Shown here piece by piece: positions 42,901 to 49,523 of a stretch of 63,113 nt of DNA; position 1 is the stretch's first letter, and the number at the start of each line of letters is the position of its first letter. The stretch is from CAYPEK01 sp964409645. Lineage in GTDB: Bacteria > UBP15 > UBA6099. The DNA lies in NCBI GenBank assembly GCA_964409645.1, contig CAYPEK010000010.1, positions 1-63,113 on the forward strand. Reading direction: 5' to 3'. The position numbers and the translations under genes are program-made. The notes beneath the pieces were generated by a model, which did no database searches, was not told where the DNA came from, and worked only from the letters and a program-made list of their open reading frames with translations.

Positions 42901-43024
42901 GATAGGAATTCCGGAACTCGGAGTCGCCGAAAGAAAATGCGGTTTCAAAGAAGTGGAAGGAGTGCTCTCGCTCGAAGCGGCGCTGGAAGAGGCGGGCAGG
43001 TGCCTGCGTTGCAGCCTCGGCTGA
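39929..43024 (+). CDS. Fusion: NuoF (NADH/FMN) + GltD/NfnB-like NAD(P)H flavoprotein
   Basis: This is a 1031-residue fusion. Residues 1-115 are a thioredoxin-like [2Fe-2S]-type domain with only three visible cysteines (C33, C66, C70). Residues about 140-540 are NuoF: GLRGRGGAGFPTGTKW and CNADEGDPGAY for FMN/NADH, and a [4Fe-4S] site CGKCTPC (C473-C479) plus C519. Residues about 555-1031 are GltD-like: two cysteine groups (CHHTC; CYHPCEKRC), an FAD loop VAIVGSGPAGLTAAYYLA near 656, and a second Rossmann motif LVIGGGNVAIDAAR with VYRRTRNEMPAS, whose arginines suggest NADPH. The combination resembles the Stn-type transhydrogenase subunit as I recall it. GGAAGG precedes the ATG, 16 nt after the preceding stop. 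Confidence 0.9.
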   Translation: MKKLSSFEDIENLRNELSREKPAVTILVSRGTCGRSRGADELVAALESAVAKVDPSRKVSLTVTGCLGYCDREPIVIVRPYGFIYAQPTAEDVDEIISRTVMNGEPVERLFMDDGRTGEKIRTEDMIPFYRNQERILLGANFMIDPSSIEDYVRIGGYAGLAKAMSGMSPEQVIDEVLKAGLRGRGGAGFPTGTKWGLARKAEGECKYVICNADEGDPGAYANRGLLEGNPHSMVEGMIIGAYAIGASEGYVYIRAEYPLAVELVTKAIEDARAAGLLGSNILGSGFSFDIKISQGGGAFVCGEETALMRSIEGLAGEPRPRPPYPANKGLWEMPTVLNNVETWANVPHIIVRGAEWFAGIGSAGSKGTKIFSLVGKVNNTGLVEVPMGITLREIVYGIGGGVPKGKKLKAVQTGGPSGGCIPESLLDMPVDYDELKKAGAIMGSGGMIVLDEDTCMVDFARFFVNFLVDESCGKCTPCREGLLQMQRILTDICEGNATLDDLDLLRELAAMMQEASLCALGQTAANPVLSTLRYFEDEYLSHIEDKKCKAATCKKLVFTPCHHTCPAETDAEGYILLIGEKRFDEAAAVVMETNPLPGTLGRVCYHPCEKRCRRGDVDEPIAICALKRFAGDNSDFDKVKSYLPVIDTLPQKGSRVAIVGSGPAGLTAAYYLARLGYKPVVFEALNVTGGMLRVGIPDYRLPQDVLDKEIERIKSFGVEIKTGVRFGQDVKFETLTKDGYKALLIATGAHGDMRLGVPGEELAGVFSGVKYLRELNLGNAPELGGKTLVIGGGNVAIDAARSALRSGCGDVTIVYRRTRNEMPASPWEIDEAEKEGIKFEFLTAPESVTGDSKVNGLKCIRMKLGAADESGRRRPVPVEGSEFTIGCESVIAAIGQAQDLKFEPEEGVNANRNGTITADEKYSTSRAGVFACGDAVTGPESAIAAIAAGRGAAAAIHEFCGGKTEDFDLLKAKVSIERKRPELEEGEKKRIGIPELGVAERKCGFKEVEGVLSLEAALEEAGRCLRCSLG

Positions 43025-43064
43025 TGCGAAGCGGGAGAAATAAAAAGTATTTCGGACGAATGGA

Positions 43065-46000
43065 ATGGAAATGATTAATTTCATATTGAACGGACAACCG
43101 GCGGCGGCCGAAGCGGGGCTGACGGTTCTGAAGGCGGCCGAGGCCAACGGTGTTGTCATACCGCGACTTTGCTACGCGGACCACCTCAAGCCTTACGGTT
43201 CGTGCAGGATGTGCGTTGTCGAAGTTGTGGAGAACGGGCGCAAGCGGCTCACCGCCTCCTGTGCGCTTCCGCTTTCGGAAGGCATGGAGATCATCACGGA
43301 TTCGGAGAAGGTTCTTAAGACGCGGCGTATGCTCGCCGAGCTCATGCTCGCGCGCTGCCCGGAGTCCGAAGCGGTGAAAAAGATCGCCGCCGAAGCCGGC
43401 GTGTCGGAGAGCCGGTTTCGGAGACCCGCCGCCGAGCCGACGTCAATAGTGCGTGACGGCAATTGCATTCTGTGCGGGTCGTGCGTGCGGCTCTGCAACG
43501 ACGTGCTGAAGATCGGCGCGATCGGATTCGAGAGCCGGGGCGGCAAGAGGCGCGTGACAACGCCGTTTGGCAAAACGTCCGAGGCGTGCATGACGTGCGG
43601 CGCGTGCAGTTTTACCTGTCCGACAGGCGCGATCGACCACATCCTCATCAACGGGCGCAAGCCGGAGACGATGCCGAACACTTTCGACGCCTCGCTGCGG
43701 CCGAGAAAACCGACGATGATACTGTATCCGCAGGCGGTGCCCAAGATTCCCGCGATAGACAGGGAAAAGTGCATGCACTTCAAGACGGGCGGCTGTCAGG
43801 TATGCGTCGAGTACTGTCAGGCGAAGGCCATCGACCACACGCAGACGGACCGCACGATTGATCTCGACGTGGGCGCGGTGATACTCGCGCCGGGCTTCGA
43901 GACGTTCGATCCGAAAGGAAAGCTCACGCAGTACGGTTACGGCGTGTTCGATAATGTTTACACGAGCATCGAGTTTGAGCGGATACTCAGCGCGTCCGGC
44001 CCGACGATGGGGCATGTTGTGCGCAGGTCCGATCACTGCGAGCCGAAGAACATCGCGTTCATACAGTGCGTCGGCTCGCGCGACGCGTCGATCGGTAACG
44101 AGTTCTGCTCGGCGGTCTGCTGCATGTACACCGCGAAGGAGGCCGTGATTGCCAAAGAGCATCTACCCGGCCTCGACTGCACGGTGTTCTACATCGACGA
44201 GCGCGCGCACGGAAAGAATTTCGACCGCTATTACGAAACCGCCAAGAAGAACAACGGCGTCAAATACATACGTGGCGTGATATCGGGAATCAAGGAACTT
44301 CAGCAGTCGAAGAATTTGCTTGTAACTTATGCGGGCGACGACGGAAAACAGGCGACGGCGGAGTTCGACGCGGTTGTGCTCGCTGTCGGGATGCAACCGA
44401 CGGCCACGAACAAGGCGATTGCGAAGAGATTCGGAATCACTCTGAACAAGCACGGCTTCTGCGAAACGGATCCGCTGGACATTGTCGGGACGAGCCGCGA
44501 GGGTGTGTACGTCGCCGGCGCGTTCCAGTGCCCGAAGGACATTCCGGACACAGTGACGCAGGCGAGCGGCGCGGCGTGCGCGGCGATGACGGACCTCGCG
44601 GAGGAACGTGGGACGCGCATCACTCCGCTCGTGTTCCCGCCGGAGCGGGACGTCGAAGGCGAGGAGCCGCGCGTCGGTATCATGATCTGCCGCTGCGGGT
44701 TCAACATCGGTGGCGTGGTGGATGTGCCGTCGGTCGTGGAGTTCGCGAAGAAGCTGCCGGGCGTTGTGTATGCCGAAGAAGCGCTTTATTCGTGCTCGCA
44801 GGACAACCTCGCGAAAATTGTCGAGATAATCAACGAACACAAGCTCAACCGTTTCATCATATCGTCGTGCACGGTGCGGACGCATCTGCCGCTTTTCGAG
44901 ATGACGATGAAGCGGGCCGGTCTGAATAAATATCTGTTCGAGATGGCAAACATAAGGGAGCAGGGCTCGTGGGTGCACCGCGAAGTTCCCGAGGACGCGA
45001 CGGAGAAGGCGAAGGACCTCGTTGCGGGCGCGGTCGCAAGGGTCAAGATGCACAATCAGCTCCCGGCCTACAGGTCGGAAGTGATGCAGAAGGCGCTCGT
45101 AATCGGCGGCGGCCCCGCCGGGATGACGGCGGCGCTCTCGATCGCGGATCAGGGGCCGGAAGTCGTAATCGTCGAGAAAGAAGATTCGCTCGGCGGCAAC
45201 CTGAAAAAGATGCGGCGCACGCTCGAAGGCGCGGACGCGCAAAAGCTGCTCGCGGGCCTGACGGCGCGGGTGGAGGCGCATCCGAAAATAAAGATATACA
45301 AGAAACACGGGATAAAAGAGATCGCGGGTCACGTCGGCCACTATACGACGCGGCTCCTCCCGCCGACAAACGGTTCCGGGGCGGCCCCGGAGGAGATCGT
45401 GTACGAGCACGGCGTTGTTGTTGTGGCGACCGGCGGCAGGGAGTACAGGCCGGATCTGCCGTATATCGACAACCCGGCGGTGCTCACGCAGAACGAGCTC
45501 GAACAGAAACTCGCGGCGGGCGATGCGGCGGTTAAGGCGGCGAAAACTTTTGTCATGGTGCAGTGCGTCGGCTCGCGCAACGAGGAACGGCCATACTGCA
45601 GCAAGATATGCTGCGCGCAGGCCGTCAAGAATGCGATAGCTATAAAGCAACAGAATTCCGCCGCGAACGTTTACGTGCTCTACCGCGACATCCGCACGTA
45701 CGGCTTCAAGGAACTCGAATTCCAGAAGGCGCGCGAGATGGGCGTGATCTTTATCCGTTTCAAGGACGGAGACGACCCGGCGGTTACGCTCGACGGCGGA
45801 AAACTCAGAGTGTCGGTAACGGACGATGTTCTGAAGAGGGAACTTGTATTCCAGCCGGACGTGCTCGCGCTGAGCGTTGCGGTGCTGGCGTCGGAGACGA
45901 ACCGCGAACTGGCCGACATTCTGAAGATACCGACGGATGCCGACGGATTCTTTGTCGAAGCGCACGCGAAACTGCGGCCGGTGGATTTCGCAAGCGAGGG

Positions 46001-46370
46001 ACTTTTCCTCTGCGGGCTGACGCACTCGCCGAAGCCGCTCGAAGAGAATATCACGCAGGCGAAGGCGGCCGCGGCGCGCGCGATGACGATACTGAGCAAG
46101 GAATATCTCGAAGTTTCGGGCATGGTTGCAAGCGTAAAGGAAGACCTCTGTGCGGCGTGCCTGACGTGTGTGCGCGTGTGCCCGTTCGGGGTTCCGTACA
46201 TAAACGAAAACAACCGCGCGCAGATCGATGGCGTGTCGTGTCAGGGCTGCGGGTGTTGTGCGTCCGAGTGCCCGGCGAAGGCGATTCAGATCGAGCATTT
46301 CCGCGACGAACAGGTTCTCGCTCAGGAGTGCGCGATAATCGACCGTGCCTGCGAGTGCGGCTGCAAATAA
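43065..46370 (+). CDS. Fusion: NuoG N-terminal iron-sulfur module + rest of HdrA1 + complete HdrA2
   Basis: This is a 1101-residue fusion. Residues 1-80 are a NuoG/HydA-type [2Fe-2S] domain (C36, C47, C50, C66). A 2x[4Fe-4S] ferredoxin (about 134-185) follows, without the usual HxxxCxxC motif before it. From about 216 the HdrA sequence resumes (MILYPQAVPKIPAIDREKC, then CCMYTAKEAV) up to about 520. A second, complete HdrA follows: RCGFNIGGVVDVPSV near 540, FAD loop VIGGGPAGMTAALSIAD near 676, and CSKICCAQAVKNAI near 844. Two C-terminal ferredoxin motifs (about 1029-1070) complete it. The protein therefore supplies the second half of HdrA1 and all of HdrA2. It would be the hub between NADH modules, HdrBC and MvhD. 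Confidence 0.9.
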   Translation: MEMINFILNGQPAAAEAGLTVLKAAEANGVVIPRLCYADHLKPYGSCRMCVVEVVENGRKRLTASCALPLSEGMEIITDSEKVLKTRRMLAELMLARCPESEAVKKIAAEAGVSESRFRRPAAEPTSIVRDGNCILCGSCVRLCNDVLKIGAIGFESRGGKRRVTTPFGKTSEACMTCGACSFTCPTGAIDHILINGRKPETMPNTFDASLRPRKPTMILYPQAVPKIPAIDREKCMHFKTGGCQVCVEYCQAKAIDHTQTDRTIDLDVGAVILAPGFETFDPKGKLTQYGYGVFDNVYTSIEFERILSASGPTMGHVVRRSDHCEPKNIAFIQCVGSRDASIGNEFCSAVCCMYTAKEAVIAKEHLPGLDCTVFYIDERAHGKNFDRYYETAKKNNGVKYIRGVISGIKELQQSKNLLVTYAGDDGKQATAEFDAVVLAVGMQPTATNKAIAKRFGITLNKHGFCETDPLDIVGTSREGVYVAGAFQCPKDIPDTVTQASGAACAAMTDLAEERGTRITPLVFPPERDVEGEEPRVGIMICRCGFNIGGVVDVPSVVEFAKKLPGVVYAEEALYSCSQDNLAKIVEIINEHKLNRFIISSCTVRTHLPLFEMTMKRAGLNKYLFEMANIREQGSWVHREVPEDATEKAKDLVAGAVARVKMHNQLPAYRSEVMQKALVIGGGPAGMTAALSIADQGPEVVIVEKEDSLGGNLKKMRRTLEGADAQKLLAGLTARVEAHPKIKIYKKHGIKEIAGHVGHYTTRLLPPTNGSGAAPEEIVYEHGVVVVATGGREYRPDLPYIDNPAVLTQNELEQKLAAGDAAVKAAKTFVMVQCVGSRNEERPYCSKICCAQAVKNAIAIKQQNSAANVYVLYRDIRTYGFKELEFQKAREMGVIFIRFKDGDDPAVTLDGGKLRVSVTDDVLKRELVFQPDVLALSVAVLASETNRELADILKIPTDADGFFVEAHAKLRPVDFASEGLFLCGLTHSPKPLEENITQAKAAAARAMTILSKEYLEVSGMVASVKEDLCAACLTCVRVCPFGVPYINENNRAQIDGVSCQGCGCCASECPAKAIQIEHFRDEQVLAQECAIIDRACECGCK

Positions 46371-46383
46371 GCGGTACGAATAT

Positions 46384-46412
46384 GATGTAGGGGCAGCCCT
46401 GTGTGGACGCCC
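46384..46412. repeat. Degenerate GTAGGGGC palindromic element inside the cluster
   Basis: ATGTAGGGGCAGCCCTGTGT followed by GGACGCCC. It shares the ATGTAGGGGC start with the terminator hairpin near 25979 and resembles the element at 47009. It sits between the NuoG-HdrA gene and mvhD. Confidence 0.5.
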
Positions 46413-46440
46413 GAAACGGAAATTATAAGGATATATAAGA

Positions 46441-46917
46441 ATGGGAGATTCGAGATCAACACTTTCGACGCCCGACCCGGTTATGGAGCGTGAGATCGTT
46501 CCGGATTTCGAGCCGGTGATCGTCGGGCTGTGCTGCCACTACTGCGCGTTCGCGGCGGCGGACCTTGCTGGTTCGCTGCGGCTCCAGTATCCGCCGAATA
46601 TCCGCATAGTGCGGCTGCCGTGCACGGGCAAGGTGGACGTGATACTGATATTAAAAGCGTTCGAGGAGGGGGCGGATGGAGTGTTCGTCGCCGGTTGCCT
46701 CGAAGGCAACTGTCACTTCGACAAGGGCAACCTGTATGCGAAGCGGCGCGTGTATTACGCGAAGAAACTTCTGCAGGAAGTCGGTATCGAGCCGGAGCGT
46801 GTGGAGATGTTTAACCTGTCGTCGTCCGAAGGGCCGCGGTTCGCGGAGATCGCAAGGATGATGACTGAGCGGATCAAAAGACTTGGCCCGAGCCCGGTCA
46901 AAAAGAGTAGCCAGTAG
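46441..46917 (+). CDS. mvhD: MvhD/FrhD-like [2Fe-2S] subunit
   Basis: The 158-residue protein matches the MvhD family: IVGLCCHYCAFAAADLAGSL, RIVRLPCTGKVDVILILKAF and GADGVFVAGCLEGNCHFDKGN. In methanogens MvhD carries electrons from hydrogenase to HdrA. In acetogens it is part of MetFV-HdrABC-MvhD complexes. No hydrogenase is present here, so it most likely docks on HdrA2 and links to the Nuo modules or another donor. The ATG at 46441 follows AAGGA. The last codons overlap a heptamer repeat. Confidence 0.9.
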   Translation: MGDSRSTLSTPDPVMEREIVPDFEPVIVGLCCHYCAFAAADLAGSLRLQYPPNIRIVRLPCTGKVDVILILKAFEEGADGVFVAGCLEGNCHFDKGNLYAKRRVYYAKKLLQEVGIEPERVEMFNLSSSEGPRFAEIARMMTERIKRLGPSPVKKSSQ

Positions 46918-46980
46918 TGAGTAGCGAGGATAGAGGGAACAGCAAAAACGAGAATATAGAATACAGGATATAGAATATAG
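46905..46980. repeat. Two short heptanucleotide tandem repeats
   Basis: 46905-46925 is GAGTAGC, CAGTAGT, GAGTAGC and runs across the mvhD stop codon. 46952-46979 is GAATATA, GAATACA, GGATATA, GAATATA. Both have a 7-bp unit. They resemble the heptamer short tandem repeats known from cyanobacteria only in unit length. Confidence 0.65.
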
Positions 46981-47008
46981 CGAAAGACAAGAAGCAACTT
47001 TTAAGGTT

Positions 47009-47158
47009 ATGTAGGTCGGGGTCGCCGTACCCCGCCGGTCATTAATACAAACCGAGCCGCACGAGAAAGCAAGCGGTCACTTTGAAGGATGGATTAACAA
47101 AACATTTAGAAGTAAAAAGCAGGGACTGGCAACGCGGCTGTTTCGCGGTGCCTGTACC
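47009..47158. repeat. Two REP-like hairpins in the mvhD-metV spacer
   Basis: 47013-47034 holds CGGGGT, six bases, ACCCCG, preceded by ATGTAGGT. 47122-47158 holds an imperfect 15-bp inverted repeat, GGGACTGGCAACGCG against CGCGGTGCCTGTACC (12 of 15 pairs). Together with the heptamers these fill the 265-nt spacer. Neither is followed by a T run, so they are not clear terminators. Confidence 0.6.
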
Positions 47159-47182
47159 GCTTTTGAGCAACGGGGTGTTGAA

Positions 47183-47869
47183 ATGATAATTGCTGAACAG
47201 AAACCGTTGGAAGAAATAAGGGGGATGCTCGGCGGGGCGAAGAAGGTGCTCGTGCTCGGCTGCGGAGCGTGCGTGACGATCTGCTTCGCGGGCGGCTCGA
47301 AGGAAGTCGGCATTCTCTCGTCGCAGCTCAGGATGGCGTCGAAGATGGCGGGGCAGGAGATCGAGGTGGACGAGGCGACGATAGAGCGCCAGTGCGAGAA
47401 CGAATTCTTCGAGACGGTCAAAGAAAAGATTAAAGCCGCGGACGTCGTGCTGTCGATCGCGTGCGGCGTCGGCGTTCAGACGATAGTGGAAGTTTTTCCG
47501 GAAGCGATTGTGCTGCCGGGGTTGAATACGACATTTTACGGGCGGCCGAAGGAGCCGGGCGTTTTCACGGAATACTGCGCCGGGTGTGGAAACTGTCTGC
47601 TGGGTTTCACCGGCGGCATCTGCCCGATAGCGCGATGCTCGAAGAGCCTGCTGAACGGGCCGTGCGGCGGCTCGGAAAAGGGCAAGTGCGAAGTCGATCC
47701 GAAAAGCATCGACTGCGGCTGGCACCTGATTTACGAGCGGCTTGCGAAGATCGGTCGGCTTGACCTGCTGGACGAGGTCATGCCGGCGAAGGACTGGTCA
47801 ACGAGCGGCGCGGGCGGCGTGAGAAAGATCGTCAGGGAGGATTTACGTGAAGTCAAACTCGAATCTTGA
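47183..47869 (+). CDS. metV: MetV-like zinc/iron-sulfur partner of methylene-THF reductase
   Basis: The 228-residue protein matches MetV, the partner subunit of MetF in acetogens. It has GCGACVTICFAGGSKEV, SIACGVGVQTIVEVFP, CAGCGNCLLGFTGGICPIARC, and LLNGPCGGSEKGKCEVD with a dense cysteine set near the C-terminus. MetV binds metal and an Fe-S cluster and delivers electrons to the MetF flavin. It overlaps metF by 23 nt, so the two are made together. Confidence 0.92.
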   Translation: MIIAEQKPLEEIRGMLGGAKKVLVLGCGACVTICFAGGSKEVGILSSQLRMASKMAGQEIEVDEATIERQCENEFFETVKEKIKAADVVLSIACGVGVQTIVEVFPEAIVLPGLNTTFYGRPKEPGVFTEYCAGCGNCLLGFTGGICPIARCSKSLLNGPCGGSEKGKCEVDPKSIDCGWHLIYERLAKIGRLDLLDEVMPAKDWSTSGAGGVRKIVREDLREVKLES

Positions 47870-48773
47870 GAAGATATTTGCATCGGGTGGTTTTGCGGTG
47901 ACGGGCGAGCTCGGGCCGCCGAAAGGCCCCGAACGCTCCGTGATCGAAAAAAAGGCGGAGTTTCTGCGCGGCAAGGTTGACGCCGTCAACCTGACGGACA
48001 ACCAGACGGCTATCGTCCGCATGTCGAGCATCGCGGCGGCCAAAACGCTGGTCGATCTCGGGCTCGAACCGGTCATGCAGATGGTGTGCCGGGACCGCAA
48101 CCGGATCGCCATGCAGAGCGACCTGTTCGGCGCGTGCACACTCGGCGTCAAAAACATGCTGTGTCTCACCGGAGACCACCAGTGCTTCGGGAATCACCCG
48201 ATGGCGAAGAACGTGTTCGATCTCGACAGCATCCAGCTCATCTCGATGGTGAAAAAGATGCGGGACGACAAGAAGGTGTTCAGCGGCGACGACATCGAAG
48301 GCGAATTCAAAATGTTCATCGGCGCGGCGGAAAATCCGTTCGGCGACCCGTTCGAGATGCGCGTGCCGCGGCTGGCGAAAAAAGCGGCGGCGGGAGTCGA
48401 TTTCGTCCAGACGCAGTGCATTTACGACATGCCCCGGTTCGAGAAGTGGATGGAAGGCGTGCGCGAGCGCGGCCTGCACGAGAAGGTCTATATCATGGCG
48501 GGCGTGACGCCGCTCAAGTCGGCCGGCATGGCGAACTACATGAACAATAGGGTGTCCGGAATTACGATCCCGGACGATATAATCCAGCGGATTAAAGGTG
48601 TCCCCAAAGAGAAACAGGCCGAAGAGGGGATCAAAATCTGCGTCGAGCAGATACAGAAGCTGCGCGGCATTCCCGGCGTGAGCGGGATTCACCTGATGGC
48701 GATCGAGTGGGAACACAGAGTTCCTGAGATCATGGAGGCCGCCGGACTATTGCCTCGTCCAAAAGTAGATTGA
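47847..48773 (+). CDS. metF: 5,10-methylenetetrahydrofolate reductase
   Basis: MetF reduces methylene-THF to methyl-THF. At 308 residues it is a TIM-barrel flavoprotein of single-domain bacterial length, with FAVTGELGPPKGPERS, NLTDNQTAIVRMSS and MLCLTGDHQCFGNHP, and a core GVDFVQTQCIYDM. The start GTG 47847 lies inside metV and has a strong GGGAGG Shine-Dalgarno. With MetV and the upstream Hdr/Nuo proteins it probably receives electrons by flavin-based electron transfer rather than by binding NADH itself. Confidence 0.93.
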   Translation: MKSNSNLEKIFASGGFAVTGELGPPKGPERSVIEKKAEFLRGKVDAVNLTDNQTAIVRMSSIAAAKTLVDLGLEPVMQMVCRDRNRIAMQSDLFGACTLGVKNMLCLTGDHQCFGNHPMAKNVFDLDSIQLISMVKKMRDDKKVFSGDDIEGEFKMFIGAAENPFGDPFEMRVPRLAKKAAAGVDFVQTQCIYDMPRFEKWMEGVRERGLHEKVYIMAGVTPLKSAGMANYMNNRVSGITIPDDIIQRIKGVPKEKQAEEGIKICVEQIQKLRGIPGVSGIHLMAIEWEHRVPEIMEAAGLLPRPKVD

Positions 48774-48831
48774 CCGCCGCCCGATTTGGCATTAAATTGA
48801 ATGAACATATTTTGGAGAGGGCGGTATTGAG

Positions 48832-49401
48832 ATGGACAAGGAAAAGATCGAGCGGGCGGTAAGGGACATTCTCGAGGCGATAGGCGAAAACCCGGACAGG
48901 CCGGAACTTACGGAAACACCGGCGCGTGTAGCGGAGATGTACGAGGAAATCTTTGCCGGCATCGGCAAGGACCCGAAGGAACTGATAAAGATTCTCCCCG
49001 AAGAAAAATACGACGAAATAATCATGGTTCGCGATATTCCGTTTTACTCGATGTGCGAGCACCACATGCTTCCGTTCATCGGCAAGGCGCACATCGCATA
49101 CATCCCCGACGGCGGCAGGTTCACCGGACTGAGCAAACTTGTGCGGGTGATCCACGTTTTGTCGCGGCGCTTGCAGCTTCAGGAACGGCTCACCGAGCAG
49201 GTGGCGTCGGCGGTTATGGATGCGCTGAAACCCAAAGGCGTGATGGTGGTCGTCGAAGCGGAGCATCTCTGCATGGCGATGCGCGGCGTGAAGGAGGCCG
49301 GAACGTACACGGTGACGTCGGCCGTTAAGGGCGCATTCAGGCACAGCGAGATGACGCGCATGGAAACGATGTCGCTCCTCAGGAACGGAAAAAATAAGTA
49401 A
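48832..49401 (+). CDS. folE: GTP cyclohydrolase I
   Basis: FolE converts GTP to dihydroneopterin triphosphate, the first step of folate synthesis. The 189-residue protein has TETPARVAEMYEEIF, the zinc motif SMCEHHMLPF, GLSKLVRVIHVLSRRLQLQE and EAEHLCMAMRGVKEAG, with all zinc ligands (Cys-His...Cys) present. Lying 58 nt after metF, it links cofactor supply to the THF-dependent genes around it. Confidence 0.95.
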   Translation: MDKEKIERAVRDILEAIGENPDRPELTETPARVAEMYEEIFAGIGKDPKELIKILPEEKYDEIIMVRDIPFYSMCEHHMLPFIGKAHIAYIPDGGRFTGLSKLVRVIHVLSRRLQLQERLTEQVASAVMDALKPKGVMVVVEAEHLCMAMRGVKEAGTYTVTSAVKGAFRHSEMTRMETMSLLRNGKNK

Positions 49402-49458
49402 CGCCGCTTGTGATTTGAGCCTCTTTTCCCGATAATCACAATTAGTGTGGAAAACGGC

Positions 49459-49482
49459 CGATTCCCGAAGGGCCGGGAACCG
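49459..49482. other. Hairpin upstream of fhs
   Basis: CGATTCCCG, loop AAGGGC, CGGGAACCG, 42 nt before the fhs start and outside any gene. The stem has one mismatch and no T run, and it does not match a THF riboswitch. Its function is unknown. Confidence 0.4.
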
Positions 49483-49523
49483 TGGTTTCGCTGCCGGAAT
49501 ACTGGTGACGCGAGGGGTGGCAG

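Noticed and set aside
44163..46298. A 711-codon open frame on the minus strand opposite the NuoG-HdrA fusion
   Set aside because: It is antisense to a gene with clear domain motifs, is Arg/His-rich as expected from complementary high-GC codons, and shows no recognisable domain.
37449..46370. Chimeric assembly as the cause of the split HdrA
   Set aside because: All junctions lie within long intact frames with normal Shine-Dalgarno sites and spacing, and there are no Ns nearby. A misassembly would need to preserve three fusions in frame.
49402..49523. Tetrahydrofolate riboswitch before fhs
   Set aside because: Only a simple hairpin is present; I could not match the THF riboswitch core.
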